Shown here: one piece after another, positions 32,768 through 46,391 of the stretch | Layout of the letters: each line of letters opens with the position of its first letter | Numbering within the stretch: position 1 is the first letter of the stretch | Source: Cavenderia fasciculata | Lineage: Eukaryota; Evosea; Eumycetozoa; Acytosteliales; Cavenderiaceae | NCBI RefSeq assembly: GCF_000203815.1 | Contig: NW_004457624.1 | Span: forward strand, 124,001-188,000 | Length of the DNA stretch: 64,000 bases | Reading direction: 5' to 3' | Position numbers and translations under genes: made by a program | The notes under the pieces: generated by a model | Told to the model about the DNA's origin: nothing | The model's database searches: none | The model's input: only the letters and a program-made list of their open reading frames with translations

Positions 32768-35050
32768 TTATTTATTTGTATTTGTATTTGTATTAACTTG
32801 ATACCAATCATATGGACCACCATACCAATAAGATTTATGATGAGAGAATATATAATCATGACCTCTATGTTCTTGATAGGAATCGATTATTTTAATGGAA
32901 CCAACTGGTATAAACTCTCTACTTCTAAGACTGGTAGTATTGAGTTTAATGACACGTACCGATGGTGGAAGTGATGATGGAGGTATCGGTTGATTATAGT
33001 CTAACCCAAACTCTATAAATTGACAATTCCTAGGTATATACTTGTGTGGTAGTATCTTTGTAAACTTGTTTCCAAATCGTATATGTGTCAGTGTCGATGG
33101 GAAATCTCCGCTCTCTGTTTCTTGATCCAATATCATCATTTTAATATTATTACTATTCATATGATTATTACTGTTACTACTATTGTTATTGTCATGACTT
33201 GTTGGATCACTTATACTATAATCAAAATACTTTATACCTTCTGGTAATATACCTTTAATTGAATATGGGTATCTACCTTCAATACCAATATATTTTAATG
33301 ATGATTTAATTCCAAGTGTATTTTGATTATTATTATTTTGTTGATTTTGTTGAGTTTGAAGATTAAATAAGATATCAGAAGTTAATTGAAATCTAATATC
33401 TTGAAGATAAAGTTGAGTTACTGAAGATGGGATATTGGTTGGTCGGAATAACCCTTTGAGGGATAGAGTTTCAATGGTTGGTGGTAGGACATCTGATACA
33501 TAGTCGACATGTAGACACAGATGTTTGACAGATGGTGGTATAAACGTTGATTGTCTTAGACATTCTCCAACTACTAATAGACGTGTAACTCTATCGGGTA
33601 CGACAACATCACATAAAACATTTTGTAGACACATTGTTTTAATGGATCTAGGTAGTGCATTAGAGTCGATGATTTTAAAGTTACCAACCAATCTGAGGTA
33701 CTCTAATGACCCCTCATCAGAGGGTAATGACCCAACACCTAAAATGACCGGTGTCGAAGTTGAATAAGATTCAACTGTCAGTCTCCTAACACTTGGTGGT
33801 ATCTTTGTATGTCCAGGTTTAAATATAACATCTACTCCCGATCTCCTACCATTTACACACAAGTATAAACTAGTCAATTGATTCATCATAGGTGGTATTT
33901 TAATTTCATTTCCTAGTGATAATGATGAAAAGAATAATGTATGTAATGACGCCAATATATCTTCATTATTATTATTAAAAGTAGAAGATGATGATTGTTG
34001 TTGATTTGTTGTTGTTATGGTTGTTGATGGAAAATTCCTTGACTCTTCATATCTAATATGAGTTAGAGAAAGTGGAAGTATATCATCAACCAATTGATCG
34101 ATATAATAACCAAAATAGAGATGAGTAAAGTGGTCTGGGATATCACCCTTGTTGAGTTGTCCATGATCAGACATTAAAAAGAGTCGAGTTGTATAGAGAG
34201 ATATCAAACCATCTGGATTCTCTTTAAAGTATTTCCACATTTTAATATTGTCAATACAGACTATATGGAATCTCTTTGGAATCAAATGTATCCGATTATC
34301 AACTTTATATCTCTCTATCGTTGAAATGGAAGGTAGTCTTGGAAACACCACCGAATACTTCCAATTCAATGCATCTTTACAAGTTGTCAGTAAATTCATT
34401 ATCGATAAATTACAATCTTCCATTTTAAATATTTCAATCAATGATATTCTAAGTAATGTATTATTGACTAAAAGATTGAAGGAAAGAAAGATAGAAAGAG
34501 AGAGAGAGAGAGAGAGGGAAACAATCGATAAAGTTAGTCCAAATTCAATGATTGCAATTAAATTAATAATGTATATTAATCAACACTTACAAAAATGATT
34601 TGTTGATTTAGTTGTATTACTACTACTTGGTAATTGTATTTTACTACTACTATTGTCATCTACTATATAGTCCCTACTAATATTAATATTACTACTACGA
34701 TGTTTATAATCATGTTGTTGAATACTAATACTATTAATATTATTATTATCATCATCATGATAATTACTATTAATATTAGATATAGTTGATTCTACACATT
34801 TAGAGTAATGTTCAATCAATAGAGTAGTTGTTGCAATACTATCTCGATGTGATTTGTTGTTATAGTCATTATGAAGTTGGTTACCACTACGACTAATAAC
34901 CTGTCTACAAATTAAACATTTATCGATACCATTCTCAGCTAATCTTTGAATTAATGATGGTGATAGCGGAGACGATGATAACTGTTGTTGTTGTTGTTGT
35001 GATACAGATAATTGCAATGGCAATGCTGGAACTTCATTTTCCAAAAGCAT
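32768..35050 (-). CDS. FNIP-repeat protein with an N-terminal C2HC zinc-finger-like segment
   Basis: Exons 34591–35050 and 32768–34467 join in phase (719 aa). Exon 1 is poly-Q/S/N-rich but contains DKCLICRQVI … LLIEHYSKC, i.e. C-x2-C … H-x3-C, resembling a C2HC zinc finger. After the intron comes LLRISLIEIFKMEDCNLSIM, an F-box-like start, then FNIP-type repeats: DILPLSLTHIRY, KIPPSVRRLTV, ALPRSIKTMCL, FIPPSVKHLCL, VLPPTIETLSL and NIPSSVTQLYL. The acceptor was chosen because it extends the F-box-like helix in frame; an alternative AG nearby would break the frame. It is tandem with the preceding FNIP gene but not closely similar. Confidence 0.82.
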
Positions 35051-35500
35051 TTGTTTCTTTTTTTTCCAAAAGTAATTTAAATAAATAAATTAACTTAATT
35101 CTATTCTATTCTCTAGTTCAATACTTCTCCTTCCTTCTTTTAGTGTAGAATATATAATGTAATGTATGTCACTCAACAAATAATAATATAATGGTATCAT
35201 CATGCTTGCTCAACGATCATCAAAAGTATGATAATGATTGGGGGTTGAGTGAGTGGTAATCATTGTTGAACAAGGGTTGTTTGCTGCTCTCACCGTCATT
35301 AATCAAATTTCCCCCACCTTTATTAAATCTAATCTACTCACAATCAGTTTGATGATAATTAAGAGAGAGAGTGAGAGATAGAGTGAAGTGATATCTTTAG
35401 AATAGATTAGATTTAGTAAAAAGTCTTTTTTTACTTTATTTATTTATTTATTTTTATAGGAGTTGTTTTATAATAGAGATTAGGGGAGGAGAGTAGGTTG
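35051..35500. other. Intergenic region, 450 bp
   Basis: AT-rich spacer with TTTA repeats and a GA-rich patch (35360–35390). No open frame of interest on either strand. Confidence 0.6.
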
Positions 35501-35878
35501 TTAATTGTGATGTTCAAATGCAGATTTACAATCGACAGAACATTTAAAATACTGAGTGTATTTCTCAATGTTGCATTGAATCAATGTAAATATGTTGGTG
35601 CCTATAAATTATGTAAGGGAGGGAGGGGAAAAAGAGAGAGATGGATTAATAATTATTTTGAAACTTCTTCCTTCTTCTTTTGAATTAGATTGAGTTGACT
35701 TACAAGGATAAAGTAGGTTAATGTGAGCTTCACAAGTGCTGACACATTCAGTTAATGGATCGGCTCTACTATATCTACTGTATCTATTGTTATATCTATT
35801 GTTATTACTACAATGAACCATTGAAATGGAAATGGCTAATACCAATAGAATGGAAATTAATTTATTCATCATCATCAT
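35501..35878 (-). CDS. Small secreted cysteine-rich protein
   Basis: Exons 35704–35878 and 35501–35601 (donor GTAAGT, acceptor TTTATAG) join in phase to 91 aa. Translation begins MMMMNKLISILLVLAISISM followed by VHC, a clear signal peptide. The mature part opens with an RY-rich repeat (NNRYNNRYSRYSR). It then has six cysteines arranged as TECVSTCEAHINLLYPC and IQCNIEKYTQYFKCSVDC, i.e. two C-x3-C pairs with two further cysteines. That pattern would fit a disulphide-linked helical hairpin. I recognise no family. The gene is too short and too split to show in a simple open-frame scan, but signal peptide, splice phase and cysteine spacing support it. Confidence 0.7.
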
Positions 35879-36480
35879 TCTAGATATCTCTATAGCAATT
35901 AATAAATAACTAAATAAATAATGGAAGGGTAATAATAATATTATTATATACTTGGTTTGTTGGCAAACATTAATGTACCATACCAACCTATCCTACCGAC
36001 CTACCTTTTTTCAATTTGATAATGATGTCAATTCTTCATATATATGTTCATTCTTTTATTACAATGTATGCTATGCTTTCTTTGATTGCATATGCAATGG
36101 TATATACCATTGTTACTTTGGAGAGGAGAGTGCAGATTTATGCATTCTCTCTCTCTCTCGAAGCACCCTTCTAAAATTGATAGTCGTCATACGATGTTTT
36201 GATCAAAGTTCATTGCCCATAAAAATGATAACAAAAATCAATGGTAATGTGTGGTTGAACTACTACAGTAGAGTAGTGGGTGTAGCTGTAGCTGTATTGG
36301 TATCTTATCATGTCAATCGATTGATCATCTTTGCTTGCTTGATTGTTGTTAGTTTGCTTGTCTGTTGAATTGTTCTTATTATCAATTATTATTATTATTA
36401 TTATTTTTTGTTTGTTGGAAATATTTTTTCTAATATTATTATTATTATTTATATTTATTATTTAGGTTTGATTAAAAAAG
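35879..36480. other. Intergenic region, 600 bp
   Basis: Spacer between two minus-strand genes. A 138-codon plus-strand frame (35952–36368) starts from TTG and reads as random hydrophobic sequence; I do not call it. The right part has TTA runs. Confidence 0.6.
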
Positions 36481-37802
36481 TTAATCTGTGAATATAAAAT
36501 TATTAACAATAAAATCAAACCATAATGATATGATTAACAATCTTAATGGAAAGTAAAGTAATCTTGCTAGGAATCCATTCCATCTATTCTTTTTAAATTG
36601 GTGTACAAATTTCTTTGGAAATGTCATGAGTTGTTCTTCATCGATATACGATACTCTATCAACCAATTTCTCTTGTAAATGTTTAAATGCATATTGATAA
36701 CAAATAAATTGTGTTTGAAATATATTTATATATTGTGTCATTGTTACTGCTATTATACCTTGAAAAATTAAAATTAAAATTAAATTAAATTAATTAATTA
36801 ATAAATATTAATATATTTAAATATCATACTTGAAAATAATAAAGGTAAAATAGGTGATCTATAAATTACATATTCAAATATATATTCAAAAATGTATCCT
36901 GCCAATGCTTGATTGCTAGTTATGCTTGATGGCATACTTGATCGTTTGAATAGTATTCGGTATTGTGATTGTTGTACATTACACACTACCAAAAACAATG
37001 GAATAAATAGTAGATGAAAGATGATACTTTCAATCAATGCCATCACTCTTTGTGATCCTATCATCTCTACGAATCGTTTAGGTAACATCCATCCATACAC
37101 TTGATCTAATCCATCTTTTAATACTGGTGTTTTATAAATACTATTATTATCTTGATCATCTTCATCCTTTTCCTTTTTCTTGTTTTTTGATGATGATGAT
37201 GGTTGTTGTTTACGTCTTGATTGATCATCTTGAAATTGTAATTTAATCTTTATCTCTTGAGTTTGATAAGTTATAAAGTAATTCAATATACCAATTATCA
37301 ATGATACTATAATCGTTTTGATAGAGAATGGACTGTTATTGGCAGGTGTAGATGACGATGACAATTGTCTAATGGATCTTGCACTGATGAGTTCTTGATA
37401 CGATCCACATGTCACCAAGATAACTACTAGTGTGTATAATAGAGTAGATATAATCTCTACAGCTACACCACGAATAAAGACAGACCATCCAAACTCATCT
37501 ATAAAACATTCTTCAGCATGATGTTTCTTTGCAAGTTTGGCACCTTGACTACCACCACTACCTCCACCACTTGAGGAGGTTCTCTGTTGTTGTAATGAAT
37601 AAAAGAAACTATTGAATCTCTTGATGATTGAGAATACCTGTCTTCTAACCCTCCACAATTCAATAGGGTATACTGCAAATGAAGATACTATACAACAAGG
37701 TATCAACACTACAACTATCATCCACACCGATAGTTGTTGTTGTGATTCCAACAGATGTTGTTGTGCTGCTAAATCTTTTTGAAAATTATTTCCTCCAAAC
37801 AT
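36481..37802 (-). CDS. Multi-pass membrane protein resembling a degenerate mitochondrial carrier
   Basis: Exons 36830–37802 and 36481–36758 join in phase (416 aa from MFGGNNFQKD). An ATG 33 codons upstream is in frame but sits in T-rich leader-like sequence. Six or so hydrophobic helices are visible. After the first comes AVYPIELWRVRRQ, which fits the carrier signature P-x-(D/E)-x-x-(K/R)-x-R. The equivalent position in the second third (TYQTQEIKIKLQ) and the last third (INIFQTQFICYQ) lacks the Pro, as in the divergent outer-membrane carriers of the SLC25A46/MTCH type. Hydrophilic loops are Gly/Ser- and Lys/Asp-rich. The three-fold layout supports the carrier idea; the substrate, if any, cannot be inferred. 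Confidence 0.6.
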
Positions 37803-37953
37803 CCCTTCCTTCTTCCTTCTTCCTCTATCTCCTTCTTCTTCTATCTTTCTTATTAACAAATAATTTAAAAAAAAATAGATATAAATATTTGTGAAGTTCA
37901 CTCACTCTTCTGCTTAGTTTGTTTTTTTTTTTTCCATTTATTTATTAAGTTTT

Positions 37954-38623
37954 CTAAAAGGTTGAGTCACCTTGAATAGAAAAGTTTTGATTAAAGTATT
38001 GTTGAGCTTGAATGTTTGAATTCTTGTAGATTACATTAAAGAAATCGGGTAGATAGAGTTCGTGGTAGTTGGAGTGGGTGTTGCTAGATCTCCAAGTATG
38101 ACCTTTGTGTTCTTGCCAATCGGCGATGATAGGATCTTGACTAAAGTACATTACTTCAAACTCTGGTTTAATGACTTCAACCTCTTCATATTCCTCGTTG
38201 ACATCGGCCTCTTGGAATGTTTTGTGGTTGAGGTAGCAGATGTTGATCCACTTTGGTCCTTGGTCACTCAAATGTATGGGCATGACTAGACAATTGTTGT
38301 TCTTGTCGATAAAGACATCGTCACATGTCTCTTGCTTTTTAAACAACATTCCATATTCATTCTTTTGTATGCGTAGTTGTATTAAATCTCTTTTCCATCT
38401 AAAATAGATATAGGTCTGTGAAGTGTATGGTGCATTCAATATAACTAGATAGAAGAAAGAGATATGTGTTGATGGTTAGTAAGTACTGACACTAACCCAT
38501 GGGAATTGAATTTAATTTATTCTCTCTCTCTCTCATTGCTTAATGAAAGAACCACCACTTTCATTCATTACCACGACCTTCCACCCTCTTCAACACTTTT
38601 GGTGGTCTCTTACCATTATCCAT
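37954..38623 (-). CDS. Unknown 166-residue protein, two exons
   Basis: A 10-base first exon (38614–38623, ATGGATAATG then GTAAGAG) joins in phase to 37954–38444, giving MDNVILNAPYTSQTYIYFRW at the start. The larger frame alone has only a TTG start, so the small exon is needed. Visible content is a β-rich, aromatic sequence (KRDLIQLRIQKNEYGMLFKK, CLVMPIHLSDQGPKW, INICYLNHKTF), an acidic stretch (NEEYEEVEVIKPEFEV) and DWQEHKGHTW. No signal peptide or membrane segment. I recognise no family. Confidence 0.65.
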
Positions 38624-39132
38624 TTTTAAATTTCTTTTGGTTTAACAATAACAATATTTAATATTTGTTGGTTTATATATCTCCATGTTGTTCAACGAAA
38701 TGACTATGTTCAAGAGATGAGTTTGGTGAGAGGGGTGGTGGGAACTGCAATGAGTGTGTCCAAAAAAGGAAATTATCTAAACTATTTTCGAAATTTAATA
38801 TATATTTAAATTTTTTTTTTAACAACAAAAATGTTTTTGAAAGAGTGACAATGATCATCAGCTTGAGAGAACATGCTCCACACATTTTGATCAAACTACG
38901 AGCTTCAATATATATATTCATATATTTAAAACTATACAGTACTGTACATACATTTTTACTACAAACAACATACATTTATATTTATATATATTTAAACTAT
39001 TACTTTTTCAAGTCTATAATTGCTTTTTTTTTTATTTATTTTACTTAAGTCATCAATTACATTTCATTACATCTCATTTCGTTCTCAGCTTTACTCAACT
39101 CGACTCTGTTGATCTAGATCAGTGTTTGTGAA
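38624..39132. other. Divergent intergenic region, 510 bp
   Basis: Probable promoters of the 166-residue gene and of the giant AAA+ gene, with oligo-T and TA-rich blocks. No supported gene. Confidence 0.6.
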
Positions 39133-39374
39133 ATGGGAAAATCAAACAAGTTGCATCTTAAATTTAATGTTACTATTTCAGCTCAGTTTGGTAACTCTCC
39201 TATCAAGGAAGATGACTGGAACATTGAACTGAAACTAAAGAGTGGTGAAAGAAATAATGAACTAAAAGATGATACAAATAGATTGTTTTTTACAAACAAA
39301 AACAAACATGATATTAATTCATTTCATTTCACACCAAACAAGTTACATTCAATCGAGTAAGTACCTCTCCTATT

Positions 39375-39409
<35 letters not shown>

Positions 39410-42400
39410 CTTTTTGGGTAAAATTTAATGTTAACATAAATAATTATTAGAGTCACAATGTTAGGTACAGATTCAAAACTACATCAAATCAAATTGTGTT
39501 ATTCAACACCAAACTTTGCAAAAGGAGGGGACAATACACCCACCGATTTCACAGGATTTGTGTCACAATGTGAATCAATTACTCTTTTGGTCAAGGACAA
39601 AAAGGTCATCCCTTTTTTCGATGCTATGCTTTTGTTCAATCCTGAACTCAAGGGTATTTATGATTGTTATAATGCGTTTCAAAAGAAGGGTCCTCCTAAA
39701 GAACCGTCCAAGAGTTCCCTTGGATCACTTTTAAAGAGTGCTTACCACTCTGTCAAGGATGCTTTGGTTGGAAAATCATGGGATCTTGAGAGACTCCATG
39801 ACGTATTACTATTTATTCAAGAAAAGACCTCTATTAGTCATTTGGATTTAAAAACCATTCATCTTCCAATGGTAGCTGAGTCAAAAATCATTTTCCCAGA
39901 TGATGCCAAATTATACCAAGAGGATTTTATTAAAAAGGCAATTATATCTATTGCCGGAAAACACGATATGCTCGCAGTATATATTGTTATGAAATTGGAT
40001 TTGTATGTATCAATCAACAAAACATTTAAAAAATAAGATTGACAAAATCATTTAACATTTTTTTTTTTTTTATAATTTCTGTAGATATCAACCAATCGAT
40101 GCATTTAAAGTTTGTAATTTATTGGGAGACATTAAAAATGTAAAGCCTGCCTCTATTTCCAAACAATTCATGTACCAAGACTATGCAGACTCTGTCAAAG
40201 AATTATATTTCAAGTTTTTACAAAAGAATATGGAAAACGAAATGTTACTCGAGGATTACATCATTCCTTTTGTTTTCAAATCTTATCAGTTAGGGTTGGT
40301 ACCAGATGGAATAATGAACCATTTTTTCAAGATGGCTATTGGCATCAATTTGTTTCAAAACTCAAGATCAAATGTTTTGGATTCATTCAGCGACATGACA
40401 AACCCAAACAAATTAAAATTCCTTCAAGAATTAATCAAATCGACCAAATTTACAGTAGAAATGACTTTGGAGGAATTATCATATGGTTTGGATAATATAT
40501 ATGTTTTGATGAAAAAATATAGCAATCCAGATGCTTTATTAAATTTAATCAAATGTATGTATTCTCTTGTACTTGCAAATAATTAATTATTTATTAATTT
40601 CATTTTTTTTAAGCCGTTGATTTTACAACTGAGCAATTAGTTTGTATATATGGAAAAGTAAAAGATATTTCTCCTGAAGCAAAAAAGTATTTATTAGGTA
40701 TATTTTTAACCCAATATCCATCTTTATTGGTTGATATTCTCTTGGAACCAATCATCAAACAGAATGATGATAATACATCCTCATCGCAGAGTGACATTCA
40801 AACTACTAGTACATCTAGTACTAGTACAAGTACTACGACTACCACTACTAGTACGGCTACTACCACTTCGACCATGCAAAACAATGACAATAATGAGAAC
40901 ATTAAGAAAATTGGAAAAGAATTCTCATCTCTGTTGGTTTCATCGATTCAAAAGAATGGATTACTTAAATACAAAATGTAAGTATTTAATTTTATTTTAT
41001 CAAAACATTGTACGGTAATTTAACCTTTTTTGTACAATATATTAGTTTATTTGAAAACAATAGTATAAAACCATTTTTTGAAGGTGCAATGGCCTCAATT
41101 AAAGATTTGAAGCTCAAGGAAGAAGATATCAAATATCTATTTTCTCAACACACCGATTCTAGTTCAATTCTTGTACAACTCCAAAAAATTTATTTGAAAT
41201 CAACCGATGTGATGGATTTTGTAAAGTTGTCGCTATGTGTCCCAGAGTTTGATGACATCAATGTACAAACTGTAAGTTTATAAAAAAAAAGAAGTTTTCT
41301 TTATAGATTGTATATCTTATATATATTTTTTTTGTTTAGTGCATTACCAAAGCAAAATCATACAAAAAGACATATGATATATCAAATTATGAATTTGATT
41401 TTGTAAACAAATATCCAAATGTTAGACTGGATATAGATGGCTTTAAGAAATATTATGAAATTGTAAAAAAGATTCATGATTGGGAGGAATATGATATCAA
41501 AAATGCAGAGCCACCATACCCTCTGACTCTTATTTTTATAATGATATCAAATTATCGATTAAAAAAACAATTTGAGTCAAGAGATATGAAATACATCGAT
41601 ATTAGAGAACTTAAAAAGGGACTCTCCCTTTTGAACCAATCATATATCCCAACAAATAATCAAGGAAACAGTTTATCACAAATTCTTCAAGGTGGATTGT
41701 TGGACAACAATTTCAGACACTGGCCAGAAGAAACTCTTTCATACAAGGAATCTTCTAAAAAGGTAAATAGTCATACTATTATTAATTATCATCCAAAATA
41801 TATATATCTCTAATTTATTCAAATTTGTATAGATCCAAATCAAATGTGAAGAATATATCAAAGGATTTAGAGATTCATATGACCAAACCGATAAAAATAA
41901 TAATAATAATTATGTCGAACTTGTAAAGATTTGTAATGTGGTTTTTGGAACATCTTACTCGGATGAAACTCAATCAATTCTCCAAGAATCTTTAGATGTT
42001 CAACATAGTGTTAGTATGCTAAGAGTAGCAGTATCGGTATTAACAAAGAAATTTGGGTTTGAATTCTACCGAAACGATCCAACTGACCAGAGACTTGAAA
42101 CATTACGTCGTTTCAAAACAAAATTAATTGAACAAATACACACAAATAGTGGTAAAAAAGAAAATTACAAAGTCAAGGATGCTACAACAATCGAATTGAT
42201 TGGTACTTTTGGCAACAACAAATTCTTTGAAATTGTATTGGATCATTTTTTAGAGCCAAAACAAGTCCGTGAGAACCAATACCAATCAATCGACTCTATC
42301 ATCCAATTTGTTTTCAATTATTTGGAGCAAATAATGAAACAAGATTCAACCATCAAGATCAATACAATCTTTTCAAACATTTTGGAACTCAAAAAGTCAC

Positions 42401-45400
42401 AACCACTTGCATTCAATAATGATATCCGATCAATTTATCATCATTTCTTTAAAGATGACAAGATAATGGATAATAATAATAATATCCATTCAGTATTTGA
42501 ATTTTTGGACAAGGCTGCAACCATTTATGGTTTCAACAAAAACATCAATCATCTTTATACATTTTTCGAAGAAAATGATTATGTTGTTGTAAATGGATTG
42601 GATAAATTCAAAGATCACATCCAAGCTCTCTTGGCCAACAACAACAATGCCACCAATGATTTATCCAAAACAGCTGCATTATATGCTCAACTCTCACAAC
42701 TTACAGGTGGACTCAAATATGGCCAATTAGAGTTTTTTGGTTGTATCCACAAGGATGTAATCGAGTTTTATGCTGCTTTTGGTGATAAAAAGGCATTTGA
42801 TCAAAAGAATGGAATTATTACATCAAATCTTATTGATAATTCTGTCAGTTCAGATCTACACAGCAGGGTCATCAATGCCTATGACCATTTAGCTCCATTT
42901 ATTACATTATACCAAAAAAAGAATATTTCTTTTAACTCGCCAACTGATTTTTGTAGAGAGATTGGTAAATCAATTTCACTCTTGACAGATGCTAAATTAA
43001 AAAATATTATTGATATTATTATCAATGTTAAAGATAAAATTGATCCAATTAGAGGTAAGCAAAAAAAAAAAAGAGAGAAAAGAAATTAATAATAATATTT
43101 ATTTTATTTTATTTAAATTAATTTTTTTTTTTTTTTTTTTTTTTTTAGGATTATATACAGCAAATAGTGGAACATATAGTTCAGAATCAATTTTACCAAC
43201 TGTTTCATTGATATTAAAAGATTCAATATTTAAATCAAGATCATCAAAATGTGAATCTGGATCGATTGGTTGGGAAGTAGAATTACCAAATTCAAATACT
43301 ATATTTGGTTCCTCAAACATTGTCGATTTTGATCAAGGTTTATCATTTTTTGTCACTCAGAAACTTGACAAGGATAAAGAACTTACTATTGAATTGTTTA
43401 CGGATCTAGTTACTAGATTTAAAGAAATTCATGATCTTCATTTAGAATTGGATAGGTATGCAAAAAAAAAAAAAAAAAAGAAAAAGAAACAAATCAAAAT
43501 AATAATAATATTAATTAATTTTTTTTATTTATTTTAATTTTTAGAATTTATCATCCAGATTATTTTGATGGTAAAATTGAACAAGATATAAAAAATTATG
43601 TAGCCTATGATTTGGAAGAATTATTGGGTCGATTAACAAATGATTTCCATAACTGGAAGAGTTCAATCAATCGATTACCAAATGAACTCTTATTATTAAG
43701 AGCTCATGGGTTATCATCACTTATCCAAGTCTACAAGGATATTACATCGTATGATTATACAATCCCCAAGTTGGCCACTGCCATCTCTCCATACCTCATT
43801 TATTGTTTCCCAAAACTATCAACAAGTGCAATCATTCAAATCTTGGGTGCAAACGATCAAATTACTCGTGGTATGAACTATGAAGATTTCTTTGTCGCCT
43901 TTGTAGAGATGATTAAAGAAAAGGATTTCTCTGATGTTTTTGACTATGTTGGAAGTCGTTATGAAAGAGGTGTACAATACTTGTCGTTGGCCAATACCCC
44001 AGACCAATTATTTAATGTATTGTTACAATTAAATAATAATGTATTGCCACATCCATCACAAATCTTTTATGGATCACGATTCAGTCAAGATCACGAGTAC
44101 TTTAAGTCATTGGCCACCAAAGTACCAGAGTCTACCTTGTTTTTGGTTGGCATGCCAGATCAAATGTCCAAACTCATTCAATGGTTGTCTGACCATTACG
44201 AAGAACAAACAAATGATGGACTTGGTCGAGTTTACATCATATCGATGGAACAAAACGATGGTGGTGAACAATTCAACTTTTTGCCAACCTATGATCAAAA
44301 GTTGGACGGTTCTTGGACAAACTTTAAAAAGTCTTGGACCACCACACATACCGGTCCAAAGGGTATTAGTGGTGTAACCTCTTTAAACTTGGTATATGGT
44401 CATAGTGGTAGTGGAAAGACACACTATGTTCGTAAATGGGCATCTCGTGCAAGACCCGATCAACTCTGTACCCTTTACATGAGACCAAATTTCGAAACTA
44501 GTACTTTGATTGATTTCTTTCAATCTAGAATCGAGACTGGTCAAAAAACAGAGTCAATGTTACATATCAAACTATCACCATATTGTAATTTCTCTGATTT
44601 TTCTCAATTCATCTACCCAATCATTACACATGGATTCGTTATTGGTGATCAAGTTGGATCGATTGTCAATATTAGTGAAAACTTTTCACTTCATATTTTC
44701 GTCGAGATTGGTGATGCCAATACAGACTCTGATCTAAAGTTTAATGATTATTTGCCATATGTTCAGAATTCAATCCCACTCGTCTGGCAATTGGCTACCC
44801 ATCATGCACATAATCTAGAATGGGAGGTTGGAGTTGAAGAGGCCAAGTGTATTCGTTACTGCAATGCTCAAAACATGGCAACTCTCCTCCCCATTTTATC
44901 ACAAATTGCTCGTGGTGTTGGAGGTCAAAATTATACACCAGACTATCTGTCACACCCTGGATACTACTCTCAAATCAGAAACATGTTTTTGTTGTTGAAC
45001 GATCGAATCAACTATCATGAAAAGATTTATACTCCCTATTATGCAGAGTTGAGAGCTCAGTATCCAGCCGCTTGTAATAGTCTCTTGTCACCACAAGATC
45101 TTCTTAGAATATTCGTTTATGAAGCTGTCAAATTGTCAGACCCTCAATTCTCATCACTCAAGATGCTTTATGAAGCACCTCCCATCCTAACAAGTTTTTC
45201 CAAAGTCATGAACGAGTCAAATGCCGAAGAATTGAAAGCTCAAATTGAATTCTTGGACTTTACCAAACCATCTAGTCCTCTAGCTATGAATATCAAGCAT
45301 CTAGATGCTAGATTTGATCATGAAAAATGTGTTTCCGAGCCACACCATTTCCTAACTGCAATTGCAAATGCTTTTGATATTTCTTATGAAACTTCAATCA

Positions 45401-46327
45401 TTAATAATTTATGTCAACAAGTAAGTATAAAATAGAAACAAAAAATAAGAAAAAAAAGAAATAATAATATTAATTTTATTTATTTTTTAATTTTAGTTTA
45501 CATTTGTAATGACAGCAGATTTTGCATCAAGATTAATTATTTTACATCAAAAAGTAAAGAATCAATCTGGTATTATTCTATGTGGTGATACAGGTACTGG
45601 TAAATCCTATCTCTTGTTGTTTTATTCATTATTGGTCAATGCTAGAAACAATCAATTACCAGATATCCTATTTTCATTGGTCGAAAGAATCAATACTTTT
45701 ATTACAAGTTATAGTCGAACCACTGTCGACAAAATTCCAAAGGATAATATTACAAAGGAAATAATATTCTCTACATTGTTGGCATTGGAACAAGGAAACG
45801 CTGTACCAAGAGGTTTGGGTGACATGCAAAATCAAATGTTGCAACAACAAAATGAATTGGAAAAGACAAACCTGTACTCTTCCATTGAAGAGGAAATTAG
45901 AAAGTTGTTGAAAAAGTATGAATTGATTGAAATACCAGACAACAATAGTATACTTGCCAATATCAAGAAACAAGGAAAGAACATCATCGATAGAGATACT
46001 CTACTTGGAGCGGTCAAGGAACTTGCCAATGTCAAATTCTCGAGTCTCTACACTCGTACAGTCATGCATCAAAAATTCTCTAGTGATATGTTTATCAAAT
46101 TTGTAAACGATATTATAGATGAAGCAAAGAGATTGGCAAAGATTGATAAGAATCTCAAAAAGGTTGTCTTTATCGATGAATTCAATACTTGTCCAAGTGA
46201 TACCTTGTCTCTTATATCAGAGGTATTTTGTGAAAACAGTTTAGATGGTACTCCATTACCAAAGAATATATTCTTTGTTGGTGCCATGAATCCTAAGCAT
46301 ATTATTCGTCATCAAGACAACAACAAC

Positions 46328-46391
<64 letters not shown>

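Noticed and set aside
35952-36368. 138-codon plus-strand frame
   Set aside because: Starts from TTG, reads as random hydrophobic/aromatic sequence and lies in an intergenic spacer.
38673-38975. 100-codon minus-strand frame
   Set aside because: Translated AT-rich spacer in a divergent promoter region, with no domain and no conserved-looking segment.
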